DNA of 64,000 bases from Candidatus Zipacnadia bacterium (GTDB taxonomy: Bacteria; Armatimonadota; Zipacnadia; Zipacnadales; Zipacnadaceae): assembly GCA_029820565.1 (NCBI GenBank), contig JALGUR010000022.1, forward strand, positions 1 through 64,000, in the 5' to 3' direction. Below the pieces are notes generated by a model, which was given only the letters and a program-made list of their open reading frames with translations, was not told the origin of the DNA and did no database searches. The position numbers and the translations under genes were made by a program. This document shows, in pieces, positions 50,159 through 58,854 of the stretch. How positions within the stretch are numbered: position 1 is the stretch's first letter; every line of letters starts with the position of its first letter.

Positions 50159-51030
50159 TAGTATCCGCTCCTTGCTAACTGCCGGCGCAGCATCTCAGCG
50201 GCGCGGGGAATAATGTCCAGCGGGTTCTCCAGTGTGAAATTCTCAATGCTCAAGTATCCGTTAAAGCCCGCATCGGCGAAAATCCTCAGAATGCGTTCAT
50301 AGTCCAAAACTTCATCATTGCTGTCGTCGCCGGCCAGTTTATATATTTTGCAATGGCTAAAAATCATACTGGGCGCAAGGCGCGCCATACTCTCATAAGG
50401 GTCCTCTATAAGTGGCACTTCACTAATACCGTCTCCCGCCGCCAGCGTTTGGCGGACCTTTTCACAGTCGTCCCAGAAATTGCCGGTGTCAATGTTGACC
50501 CCCATGTTGGGTGCACCCACGCAGCGGATGAATCGGAGTGTATCCTCACTGGTTCGCGTGAGACCATAGTGGTTCTCCATCGCCAACTGCAATCCCCACC
50601 TTTGACCGGCGGCGGCCAGAGTCCGAAATCCAGCCACGGCACGCTCAAATACCAGAGCCTCTGTGGCGCCTGGTTCAGTCACCTGGTGCATCCCATTGCC
50701 AGGTTGAGCCGTGTTGACACGCCAAATGGGTGCTCCGACCTCTCTACACATCTGGCCCCACTGTAAGCAGCCTTCCACTTCTTCCTGTACACCCGAAAGG
50801 GTGGGCTGGTAGACCTGTGTCTCCGAGGCAAATGCCGAGATGGCCAGCCCACACTCGGCGGCTAAAGCCCTAATCTCGGCTGCCCTCATCTCATCGGCGG
50901 CGACGTAGCCATCGTTAAGTTCAATAGCATCCAGTCCCATCTGGGCACAGGTGCGAATACATGTGGCGATGTCCATACTGCCCTCAGCAAAGCATTGGGC
51001 AAACGAGAAAGTAGCCGCCGATATTTTCAT
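50158..51030 (-). CDS. Sugar phosphate isomerase/epimerase-like TIM barrel
   Basis: 290 residues. AIELNDGYVAAD, WRVNTAQPGNG, QLAMENHYGLTR with metal Glu, MGVNIDTGNFWDD (Asp-x-Gly-Asn), IFSHCKIYK and GYLSIENFTLEN with the final Glu: all metal ligands of the xylose-isomerase-like family. Same family as the protein at 26730 but a different subgroup. Co-transcribed with the alcohol dehydrogenase-like gene (TAATG overlap). Confidence 0.88.
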   Translation of the reverse strand: MKISAATFSFAQCFAEGSMDIATCIRTCAQMGLDAIELNDGYVAADEMRAAEIRALAAECGLAISAFASETQVYQPTLSGVQEEVEGCLQWGQMCREVGAPIWRVNTAQPGNGMHQVTEPGATEALVFERAVAGFRTLAAAGQRWGLQLAMENHYGLTRTSEDTLRFIRCVGAPNMGVNIDTGNFWDDCEKVRQTLAAGDGISEVPLIEDPYESMARLAPSMIFSHCKIYKLAGDDSNDEVLDYERILRIFADAGFNGYLSIENFTLENPLDIIPRAAEMLRRQLARSGY

Positions 51031-51123
51031 ACTCCACCTTTCTTCTCCACAATAATACTTGTGTTCGGAGTTATGGAGCGCGGGTTCGCACCGGTGTCGG
51101 CCCCAAGCAATGTCAGAGATTTG

Positions 51124-51360
51124 CTATGGCTGCCAGGTGGGATGATTGCGCAAGTAGACTTCCAGGTCAACCCAATCGGTGGATACTGGCTTAATCTCGG
51201 GTGGCGACGGGGCAGGCAATTGGGAGACCGACTCAGTCGGGCTGGGCTGGACGATTCCTGTGATTAGAAATACGTGGTTCCACAACAGACCAATACCCAC
51301 GAGCAGAATGACTACTGCGATGAGCCTGAAGGCCGGATTGGACGCGAGTTTTGCCCTCAT
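51124..51360 (-). CDS. Small single-pass membrane protein, hypothetical
   Basis: 78 residues from MRAKLASNPAFRLI. One membrane helix (LIAVVILLVGIGLLWNHVFLIT), then a Pro/Ser-rich linker (PSPTESVSQLPAPSPPE) and a short tail. Its coding strand is divergent from the beta-propeller gene at 51500. No known family. The GC pattern and the clear helix favour a real gene, but the evidence is modest. Confidence 0.45.
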   Translation of the reverse strand: MRAKLASNPAFRLIAVVILLVGIGLLWNHVFLITGIVQPSPTESVSQLPAPSPPEIKPVSTDWVDLEVYLRNHPTWQP

Positions 51361-51440
51361 TTGGTTCATCCTTGCCTTCACTGTGATAACCATATTCAAT
51401 CTTACCAGCCCTGGGGCGGGATGTCAACCGCTGAGGGGGC

Positions 51441-51469
51441 TTCGGTAGCGAGCCGTATTGTGCTATAAT
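51441..51469 (+). promoter_or_regulatory. Promoter of the beta-propeller gene
   Basis: TATAAT at 51464-51469 with TTCGGT 17 nt upstream. The -10 is perfect; the -35 is poor. The ATG follows 30 nt after the -10. Confidence 0.5.
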
Positions 51470-51499
51470 CTGCGAATTAGGCAGAGCAGGTGATGAGTG

Positions 51500-52597
51500 A
51501 TGATAGACTATCGCAGTCGGTGGCAGCGTCAGCGACGGCGACGAATTCAGATTCGCCTGGGAATTGTGGCCGCTGCCATAATCTTCATCGCCGCCACCAT
51601 TGCTATAATATGTGGTTACCGGCACGGAAGGGTAGTCTGGACACATCGGCCGCTTAACCATGGCCTGCCGCGGTTGTGTACCGATGATAGCCGCCTGTAC
51701 GTCGCCTGGGCGGACGGGAATGTCAAAGGCATAGACCCTCGCACGGGCAAAGCCCTGGGGCTGGTAGACTTCACCCGCCCGGTTGCCTTTCAGGCCATTC
51801 CCACTATAGCCGGCGAGCAGTTGATAGTAGGCGGCGATGATTTTCATATTCGGGCGATCTCCACCGATGCCGGGCAGCAAATATGGGACTACCAGACCGG
51901 CGGGGCAGTGCGGGCCCAGCCAGTAGTTGATAAGAGGCAGATATTGGTAGGCTCCGATGATGGATGGTTGTACTGTCTGGATGCGGAGAAGGGGCGCGGT
52001 CTGTGGCGAGTGTACTGTGGCAGTGCTATTGGAGCCAGGGCGGCGGTTACTGAGACGAGGGTGGTCGTGGGTACGGCGGACGGTAAGATTGTGGGAATTG
52101 ATCGCGCCGCGCAGCGGATTGCTTGGAGTAGGTCTACGGAAGGTCCAGTATTAGCGCCGGCCAGGCCAATAGGCGACGGGCTGGTAACGGTCGGCTGCGA
52201 CGATGGAAAGCAGTACATTGTAGATGCAGAAAGCGGCCAGGTGAAGTTCAAAGTTGAGCTGGCCGGTCTTATCAGGCGCGAACCAATCGTGGAACACCAC
52301 CGACTGTATCTGGCCAGCAACAGTGGTGAGATAGTGGCAGTTGACGTGCCCTCCCAGGAGGTAGTGTGGCGGCGAACAATTCAAGCGGCGCTGACTTCGG
52401 GTCTGACGGATAAAGGTCAGTACTTGTATGCCGGCACTGAAACCGGCCAGATCGTGGCCGTGGACAAAGATAGCGGATTGGTTCGGCACAGTTGGCAAAT
52501 CGGAGCACCTGTTACCGGCTCAGTAATAGTCAGCGGCGAAGTAGTAGTGGCGGGACTAAGCGATGGTCGAGTGGTAGCGATTTCGGCTCTGCAGTAG
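51500..52597 (+). CDS. PQQ/BamB-like beta-propeller, membrane-anchored
   Basis: 365 residues from the ATG 6 nt after AGGTGA. An Arg-rich start (RSRWQRQRRRRIQIR) and a membrane helix (LGIVAAAIIFIAATIAIICG) act as a type II anchor. About seven propeller repeats follow: QLIVGGDDFHIRAISTDAGQQIWDY, ILVGSDDGWLYCLDAEKGRGLW, VVVGTADGKIVGIDRAAQRIAW and so on. Known: BamB-like folds bind outer-membrane assembly proteins; PQQ enzymes have extra cofactor loops not seen here. Confidence 0.85.
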   Translation: MIDYRSRWQRQRRRRIQIRLGIVAAAIIFIAATIAIICGYRHGRVVWTHRPLNHGLPRLCTDDSRLYVAWADGNVKGIDPRTGKALGLVDFTRPVAFQAIPTIAGEQLIVGGDDFHIRAISTDAGQQIWDYQTGGAVRAQPVVDKRQILVGSDDGWLYCLDAEKGRGLWRVYCGSAIGARAAVTETRVVVGTADGKIVGIDRAAQRIAWSRSTEGPVLAPARPIGDGLVTVGCDDGKQYIVDAESGQVKFKVELAGLIRREPIVEHHRLYLASNSGEIVAVDVPSQEVVWRRTIQAALTSGLTDKGQYLYAGTETGQIVAVDKDSGLVRHSWQIGAPVTGSVIVSGEVVVAGLSDGRVVAISALQ

Positions 52598-52651
52598 TGA
52601 ATTGTCCAGTGTGTATCCTTCTTTAGATTTATGATCAGTTAATCATACATT

Positions 52652-53962
52652 ATGAATCATCAAGACACGCAACTGTCGGTGCGCAATCTCATTTTGGGTG
52701 TCAGTAATGGCGCCATCCTTTGGTTAGCCACAGCATTTCTGGATCCGGAGACAGTGCTACCAGCCTTTGCTATGGAGGCAGGCAAAGGCAACATACTGTG
52801 GGTGGGAATTGTAGTGGCGATGATAGGTTCCGGCTCATTGTGGCCGCAAGCGTTTTTGCCCAGTATTCTGGCGACCAAGCCCCGCTATCTACCTTACTAT
52901 CGCCTATCAGCGCTGCTGCGCGTCATAATCCGCTTCGTCATATGGGCCACCATTATCCTAATAGCGGGAAGGTCGCCGGCGGTAGGATTAGCCGTTGTGG
53001 CCATCTTACTGTTCATCTATACCTCCAGTGGCGGGGTAGGAATGATACCGTTTATGAGTATCATACGCGACACGATCCCAGCCACGTGGCGGGGCAAGTT
53101 CTTCGGAGGACGATTCTTTTGGGGCGGCCTGCTGGGGTTTGGCGCCGGATTTATTGTTAAGCATGTTCTTAGCCCTGACAGTAGATGGGACTTCCCCTAT
53201 AACTATGGACAATTGGCATTGTATTCGGCCCTATCCCTTACCGTTTCGCTCGGGTTGTTCTGTCTTGCTGAAGAGCGACCGCATCGTGTCTCGTCCCATC
53301 AACTACCACTGAGACTGCAACTGGCTCGGGGCGTGCGGTTTTTTCGCCGAGACCCTAACTTTCGTCGGTTAGTGCGGGCCCGCGTCTTCTATGCGTTAGC
53401 GTATGGGCTTTGTGTGCCCTTCATTGTTCCTTTCGCTCTGCAACGGTTTGGTGTGACTAAAGCAGCAGTGGGAATATTCTTAATGGCGCGAGTACTAAGC
53501 TTTTCCGGAGCCAACACGCTGTGGAGCTACATATCTGACCGCATTGGCAATCGGCTGGTACTGCTGATATCGGGAGTGGCGACGACAGTGCTTCCGCTGA
53601 TGATGGCCCTGGCGCCCCGGATTCCGCAGATCCAATTGACGACTCCGGTGGGCGGATCTGTGAATACAATTCTGGCATACTTTGTGGTCGGCTTCATACT
53701 GGTAGGATTATGCAGATCGGGACAAATGCTGGGGCAAACCAACTATCTACTGGAGGTTGCTCCGTCTCGGGTGTTAACTACCTATTTGGGTTTCTACTAC
53801 ATCGTACTGTTGCCCCTGGCCGCGGTGCCCGTTGCGGGTTCGCTGATAATCGGCCAGGAGGGCCGTTATATACTTGGTTTTGCCCTCAGTATGATAATGG
53901 GCCTGGCTATGCTCATCAACGTGGTCAAACTCGGCGAGATTCGCGAACTACTTCATGATTAA
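52652..53962 (+). CDS. Major facilitator superfamily transporter
   Basis: 436 residues with 11-12 hydrophobic segments. SVRNLILGVSNGAILWLAT starts the first helix; RDTIPATWRGKFFGGRFFWGG is an intracellular loop; LWSYISDRIGNRLVLLISG resembles the MFS motif A loop in the second half. The first-half motif A is poor. Substrate unknown. It follows the beta-propeller gene by 54 bp on the same strand. Confidence 0.85.
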   Translation: MNHQDTQLSVRNLILGVSNGAILWLATAFLDPETVLPAFAMEAGKGNILWVGIVVAMIGSGSLWPQAFLPSILATKPRYLPYYRLSALLRVIIRFVIWATIILIAGRSPAVGLAVVAILLFIYTSSGGVGMIPFMSIIRDTIPATWRGKFFGGRFFWGGLLGFGAGFIVKHVLSPDSRWDFPYNYGQLALYSALSLTVSLGLFCLAEERPHRVSSHQLPLRLQLARGVRFFRRDPNFRRLVRARVFYALAYGLCVPFIVPFALQRFGVTKAAVGIFLMARVLSFSGANTLWSYISDRIGNRLVLLISGVATTVLPLMMALAPRIPQIQLTTPVGGSVNTILAYFVVGFILVGLCRSGQMLGQTNYLLEVAPSRVLTTYLGFYYIVLLPLAAVPVAGSLIIGQEGRYILGFALSMIMGLAMLINVVKLGEIRELLHD

Positions 53963-54269
53963 GCAAAAAAACACCGCCAGCGACACAAATGCTGTTTCCG
54001 ACCATCTGTGCGTCTGACGGCTGCTCCTTCACCGGCAGGTTGGGCTGGATTAGCCGAAAAAGCCCCTGCCATAGAGCATGGCAATTCTATTCCCGTGTTA
54101 TATTTAACGTCTAAGTGACGAAAAAGTTCCATAATTCTTTGAGGTTTTGTGCCTGTGGCTGGCTACCGGGGGCCGGGCGGCCATCTGTAGTATTGACGCG
54201 ATCTCTAATGTGGAATAGAATAGTTGCACGCTTTGTAGTCCATTTGCTGTCACCACCCATGGCATTAAG
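53963..54269. other. Intergenic region upstream of larA; hairpin and promoter, no gene seen
   Basis: A small hairpin TGCCAT-agagc-ATGGCA lies at 54067-54083, possibly a weak terminator for the MFS gene. The larA promoter lies at 54193-54221. No ORF with a plausible start and family is visible. Confidence 0.5.
54193..54221 (+). promoter_or_regulatory. Sigma-70 promoter of larA-pgeF
   Basis: TTGACG, 17-nt spacer, TAGAAT. It lies 49 bp before the larA ATG. Confidence 0.55.
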
Positions 54270-55610
54270 ATGGAACTGACCCTTCGCTACGGCAAACAGG
54301 GATTGGCAGTTCGGCTACCTGACGATAATGTAGCCGAGGTGTTGCACTTAAATGAAGTGCCCACACTCTCTGACCCTCCGGCGGCAGCGCAGAAAGCCTG
54401 CCACAGTCCTATAGGCACACCACCGCTGACTGAACTGGCCCGCGGGCGGAAGGACGCTTGTATAGTTATCTCAGACATAACTCGGCCGGTGCCCAATAGG
54501 GTGCTGGTATCGCCGATTCTGAAGGCCCTGCACACAGCCGGGTTGGATGCTGACCATATCGTCATATTGGTGGCTACGGGCCTGCACCGCGCCGCCACGG
54601 ACCGGGAACTGCGCGAGATGCTGGGCGCCGACATTGTTGATGGTGGTTATCACATCCATAGCCATATTGCTCATGACCGCGACAGTCATCACCACCTGGG
54701 TAGAACCAGCCGAGGCACTGAAATTTGGATAGACTACCGCTACTTAGAGGCCGACTTGCGCATCCTGGTATCGTTGGTTGAGCCCCACGTGTTTGCCGGC
54801 TATTCCGGCGGTCGTAAGGCCATCTGCCCCGGCATTAGTGGTGCACAGACCATAATGGGCTTTCACAGTCCAGCAATGATTGAAGCGCCTCGCGCTATAG
54901 CGGGTAATATCGCCAACAATGAGTGCGACCAGGAAGCCCATGCAGTCGCCAAGTTGGCCGGGCGGGCCGACTTCACCGTCAACTGTACTCTCAACGAGCA
55001 GCGGGAATTAACCGGTATCTTCGCCGGCGACTTCTTCCAGGCACCGCTGGCGGCTATGGAACTGGCCGAGAAGCAATCTAAAGTGATTATTGAAGCACCG
55101 GTAGACATTGCCGTGACCACCAATGCCGGCTATCCCCTGGACTTGACCTTCTATCAGAGTCCTAAAGGCATTAGCGCCGCCGCGGCTATTGTCAGGCCCG
55201 GCGGCACCATCATCATTGCCCAGGAAAATGCGGAAGGCATTGGCAATACCGAGTTCGCCGAGTTGATGCTGCGAGTTGATAACCCCCATGAATTCGTGCA
55301 GAAGGCTTTGGAAACTGGCCAAAATCAAATAGACCAATGGGGACTGCACCAACTGGAAAAGACACTGCGTCATCACCAAGTGTACAACTGCTCTGCGGGT
55401 CTTGCACCTGAGGTCCAGAAACAATTATTTGTGGAGCCAATAAGCAGCGTAGAAGAGGGGGTGGCCCGGGCCCTGGCCGAGCATGGTTCCCAGGCTACCA
55501 TAGCCGTCATTCCCGAGGGGCCCTACGTAATGCCCTGTGTGCGGACCGATCCACTCGGGCAAATGAATGTGCGGCAGATGGCTCAGAAAGCCGCAAATGA
55601 CTACTGTTAA
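54270..55610 (+). CDS. larA: LarA-family nickel-pincer (NPN) racemase/epimerase
   Basis: 446 residues. The key residues match L. plantarum LarA: His106 (VATGLHRAA), His173 (EPHVFAGYSGG), Lys183 (GGRKAICPG, the lysine tethering the NPN cofactor) and His199 (IMGFHSP). Known: LarA homologues racemise or epimerise lactate and related 2-hydroxyacids or sugar acids using a Ni-pincer nucleotide made by LarB, LarC and LarE; these are not in the window. Substrate therefore unproven. The next gene overlaps its end by 14 nt. Confidence 0.9.
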   Translation: MELTLRYGKQGLAVRLPDDNVAEVLHLNEVPTLSDPPAAAQKACHSPIGTPPLTELARGRKDACIVISDITRPVPNRVLVSPILKALHTAGLDADHIVILVATGLHRAATDRELREMLGADIVDGGYHIHSHIAHDRDSHHHLGRTSRGTEIWIDYRYLEADLRILVSLVEPHVFAGYSGGRKAICPGISGAQTIMGFHSPAMIEAPRAIAGNIANNECDQEAHAVAKLAGRADFTVNCTLNEQRELTGIFAGDFFQAPLAAMELAEKQSKVIIEAPVDIAVTTNAGYPLDLTFYQSPKGISAAAAIVRPGGTIIIAQENAEGIGNTEFAELMLRVDNPHEFVQKALETGQNQIDQWGLHQLEKTLRHHQVYNCSAGLAPEVQKQLFVEPISSVEEGVARALAEHGSQATIAVIPEGPYVMPCVRTDPLGQMNVRQMAQKAANDYC

Positions 55611-56364
55611 GTCAACCCAGCAGCGATGGGCTGTGCGGTTTGAGGAGAGGTCGGTGGTGGGGGGCTTCACCGCGCGCCACGCCGGCAATCTGTGCTTCAA
55701 GGGCCCCGACCACAAGGCCGTCAGTGCGGCTCGGAGCAGTGCGCTAACCGAGTTGGGGGTGGCCGACTTTCCCCTGGTGGAGGCTCAACAAGTCCACGGC
55801 AACAAAGTCTTTGCAGTGACAGCAAATACTTTGCCGCAGATTAGACGGCCTGACGGCCGCTGGGTAGCGCCGGCCAGCGATGCCTTGATAACTGTCCAGC
55901 CCCAAATAACTTTGTCTTTATACTACGCCGATTGCGTACCGATATTCTTGTGGCTACCTGAGGGCAATGCCATCGGATTGGTTCACGCCGGCTGGCGGGG
56001 AAGCCTGAAAGATGTAGCGGGTAAGGCTGTAGACCAACTGTGCCAGTTGGCTGATGGCTCACCGGCGCAATTGCGAGCCATAATCGGGCCGGCTATCTGC
56101 CCAAGTTGCTACGAGGTTGGGCAGGAAGTAGCCGAAACTGCCAGGAAATTGCCCCACCCCGAGACTTTCCTGGACCACAGGAATGATCACTGGCACTTAG
56201 ACCTCAAAGCGCTCAACAACAAACTGCTGGTAAGAGCGGGGCTACTGCCAGGGAACATAGAAGTCAGCCCTTTATGCACCCGCTGCCGAACGGATTTGTT
56301 CTTCTCCTATCGAGCCGAAGGCACCGGTTGCGGGGAAATGGGCGCGTTCATTGCGATTTTGTAA
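55597..56364 (+). CDS. pgeF: PgeF/YfiH-type multicopper-oxidase-fold protein (polyphenol oxidase family)
   Basis: 255 residues from ATG 55597 (the track starts 10 codons earlier). EAQQVHGNKVFAV (His), LYYADCVPIFLW (Cys) and GLVHAGWRGSLK (His) are the family metal ligands; AIIGPAICPSCYEVGQEVA and PLCTRCRTDLFFSYRAEG are further signatures. Known: YfiH proteins act as purine nucleoside phosphorylase/deaminases or on peptidoglycan-linked metabolites (PgeF). Translational overlap with larA suggests co-expression rather than a common pathway. Confidence 0.92.
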   Translation: MTTVKSTQQRWAVRFEERSVVGGFTARHAGNLCFKGPDHKAVSAARSSALTELGVADFPLVEAQQVHGNKVFAVTANTLPQIRRPDGRWVAPASDALITVQPQITLSLYYADCVPIFLWLPEGNAIGLVHAGWRGSLKDVAGKAVDQLCQLADGSPAQLRAIIGPAICPSCYEVGQEVAETARKLPHPETFLDHRNDHWHLDLKALNNKLLVRAGLLPGNIEVSPLCTRCRTDLFFSYRAEGTGCGEMGAFIAIL

Positions 56365-56399
56365 GTGGTGACTCAACAGGAATTGCTACCTAACAAGTT

Positions 56400-56429
56400 T
56401 TGACAACGGCAGAGCAAAACGCCTATAAT
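56400..56429 (+). promoter_or_regulatory. Sigma-70 promoter of pyrF
   Basis: Perfect TTGACA, 18-nt spacer and perfect TATAAT. A leader of about 85 nt follows with an AGGTT-ctcc-AACCT hairpin nested in a TCGCG...CGCGA stem, a possible regulatory structure. Confidence 0.8.
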
Positions 56430-56520
56430 TCTCCCAACTAACTGTTTTGTCGCGGGGGCCAGGTTCTCCAACCTCGGCGCATCGTGCCGCGAGTAGGCCT
56501 GCGGGAAAAGTGAGTTACCT

Positions 56521-57411
56521 ATGCCGAATTTCGCCGATAGACTATGGGCAGCAGTTAAAGATAAGAGCAGCCGCGTCTGTGTGGGTTTGGATCCGCGCTT
56601 GGATCGCCTGCCAGCTCACCTTGAGAAGCAGAACGACACGCCGGCTCAGGCAGTGGAGCAATTCTGTTGTCAAATTGTAGACGCCGTTGCGCAACATTGT
56701 GTGGCCACAAAACTACAGGCCGCCTATTTTGAAATACTGCAGGATGAGGGCTTGCGTGTGCTATGGTCGGTGGCCGAGCATGCTCGGCGCCAGGGCCTGA
56801 TAGTGATAATTGATGGCAAGCGCAACGATATCGGCTCAACCGCGCAGGCTTATGCCGAAGCGTATCTGCACCAATACAGTCCTGCTGATGCTATTACGGT
56901 GAATCCTTATCTGGGTATTGACGGGGTCAAACCGTTCATTGAAATGGCGGCCGAGACAGGGCGCGGCTTATTCGTGCTGGTGAAGACGTCAAATCCATCG
57001 TCGGGCCAACTCCAGGATTTACCCGTGCAGACTGAAAGCGGTCAGAAACTGGTCTACGAGCATATCGCTGACCTGGTCGGTGAGTGGGGCGAGCCGCTCA
57101 TTGGCGAGTCTGGCTACTCGTCGGTGGGAGCGGTAATAGGCGCTACTTATCCTCAGCAGTTGGCGGAACTGCGGGAACGCCTACCCCACGTGCCATTCCT
57201 GGTGCCTGGCTACGGAGCTCAGGGCGCCACGGCAGAAGATATCGCTTTAGCCTTTGATGACAACGGCCAGGGAGTGATTGTCAATTCGTCACGGGGCATA
57301 ATATTTGCTTACCAGCAGTCGGAAGCGCCGCCCGAACGGTTTGCCGAGGCCGCCGCCCAGGCAGCGGCAAAGATGAAGCAGGAAATTAACTACGTCGTGA
57401 AGGAGATATAA
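56521..57411 (+). CDS. pyrF: Orotidine 5'-phosphate decarboxylase, type 2
   Basis: 296 residues. SRVCVGLDPRLDRLP, IVIIDGKRNDIGSTAQAYAE (the Asp-Lys-x-x-Asp catalytic array is GKRND here), GLFVLVKTSNPSS and VIGATYPQQL, typical of type 2 OMPDC. Known: last step of UMP synthesis. It is the first of pyrF, a GH-like gene and pyrB on one strand, so pyrimidine synthesis genes cluster. The Shine-Dalgarno is weak. Confidence 0.95.
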   Translation: MPNFADRLWAAVKDKSSRVCVGLDPRLDRLPAHLEKQNDTPAQAVEQFCCQIVDAVAQHCVATKLQAAYFEILQDEGLRVLWSVAEHARRQGLIVIIDGKRNDIGSTAQAYAEAYLHQYSPADAITVNPYLGIDGVKPFIEMAAETGRGLFVLVKTSNPSSGQLQDLPVQTESGQKLVYEHIADLVGEWGEPLIGESGYSSVGAVIGATYPQQLAELRERLPHVPFLVPGYGAQGATAEDIALAFDDNGQGVIVNSSRGIIFAYQQSEAPPERFAEAAAQAAAKMKQEINYVVKEI

Positions 57412-57412
57412 G

Positions 57413-58807
57413 ATTATTAAATGTGGAATTCGCCTTCTATTAGCCTCGGCGATTGTGGGGGCCCTGGTCGTTGCCAACATCGCCACCGCCCAAGCGGATG
57501 CTTTGCAAGACGCTCTGAACAAGCAACGAGATTTCAATGCGGTGCAGGTCATATATCGCCACGGTGTCCCGCACACGGACAGGCGGGGCCGGCTCATGAC
57601 GGCATATGATCCCGACCGGTCCTTTTTCCAGATCGCCGTGTGGGGTACGCCCTTGGACAAAGTGTACGGACATGAATACGACCTCACCGTCCTTAAGGAG
57701 GCTGGTTTGAACACGGTCTGGCCCTGGCCTATGTACTCGCCGGAATCGGCTCTTGAGTTGGCTCAGAAAGCCGAACTCCAGGTAGTTCTAATGAACAAAC
57801 TCAATGAAGAAGAACTGGAACAGGTAAAAGATCATCCCCATCTGCTCGGGAATATGTGGATGGATGAACCGATCGGCAGACTGGGGTCCGTGGATATGGA
57901 CGAACTGTTCGGCGAATTCCTAGCCTATAAGGAGACAGCGAATCGGATAGCGCCGGACATACCGGTATTCATCAATGACGCACCCTGGATAATGGCACCG
58001 GCAACTGCCTGGTGGGTGAAGTGGAATACCGCGGGCGATGTTTCCTGCCACGACAACTACCCGGTAATGCACCGCCGCGGGCGTGTCAAGTCTATAGGAG
58101 CTGAGCCCAACGGCGTCCCTCAGTCCGTGTCGCTGGCTGTAGCTGCTAATCAGGAGCAAAAACCAGTCTGGCTAATTGTCGGCGCTTTCGATACTCCCAG
58201 TTCCTGGGGCGCTGCCTTCCCATTCCGTTACCCGACCCCAGAGCAATTGTGTGCTTGCGTATATGCCGGCATAATTCATGGCGCTACGGGCATTATCTAC
58301 TTCACATGGGATACTTACATTTCCCGTGATGGAGCTGTCATCGGAATGTCGCCGGACCCACAGGTCGCCTATGTCCCCAATCCTCGGCAAGAGAATTATC
58401 CGCATCCGACGCCCGCCACGCCACTGCAAATGGTCAAGGGCCGGTCCCTGTGGGAGACCGCCACGCAAATCAACAAGGAACTGAGGGACCTAACCCCTGC
58501 CATTCTGTCACCAACCGTAGGAGACGAGGTCAAGTATACGGTAAACGTGGAGGGAGAGTCGCCCACGGAGATGCCCATACGGTGCCTGCTCAAGCCTCAT
58601 CCAGATGGCGGGTACGTGCTGCTGACGGTCAATATTGACGACGCGGTGCTAAACGTCACCTACAGTTTCCCCCAGCCGCTGGCGCAAGTGCACGTGCTTT
58701 ACGAGAACAGACAGCCGGAAAAGCTTGAACCCGACTCCAGCAGCTTTACTCTGATGTACGATCCGTTTGCCACCCACGTCGTTCGTATTCATTTGGGCGA
58801 ATCTTAG
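57413..58807 (+). CDS. Exported glycosidase-like TIM-barrel protein, probable AUU start
   Basis: About 464 residues. In the frame of the main ORF the stretch before the GTG at 57455 reads CGIRLLLASAIVGALVVANIATAQA, a clear signal peptide, but no ATG, GTG or TTG precedes it before the in-frame stop at 57398. AAGGAG (in the pyrF end) lies 7 nt before an ATT at 57413, so AUU initiation is the best explanation. The mature part has TIM-barrel strands (TVLKEAGLNTVWPWPMYSP, LLGNMWMDEPIG, IPVFINDAP, GATGIIYFTWD) and a beta-sandwich tail. Probable glycoside hydrolase-like; substrate unknown. Confidence 0.7.
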   Translation: MIKCGIRLLLASAIVGALVVANIATAQADALQDALNKQRDFNAVQVIYRHGVPHTDRRGRLMTAYDPDRSFFQIAVWGTPLDKVYGHEYDLTVLKEAGLNTVWPWPMYSPESALELAQKAELQVVLMNKLNEEELEQVKDHPHLLGNMWMDEPIGRLGSVDMDELFGEFLAYKETANRIAPDIPVFINDAPWIMAPATAWWVKWNTAGDVSCHDNYPVMHRRGRVKSIGAEPNGVPQSVSLAVAANQEQKPVWLIVGAFDTPSSWGAAFPFRYPTPEQLCACVYAGIIHGATGIIYFTWDTYISRDGAVIGMSPDPQVAYVPNPRQENYPHPTPATPLQMVKGRSLWETATQINKELRDLTPAILSPTVGDEVKYTVNVEGESPTEMPIRCLLKPHPDGGYVLLTVNIDDAVLNVTYSFPQPLAQVHVLYENRQPEKLEPDSSSFTLMYDPFATHVVRIHLGES

Positions 58808-58854
58808 CAGCAGGATGATCGCAAGCCCGTCTCAACTCAGAGGAGAATGCGAAT

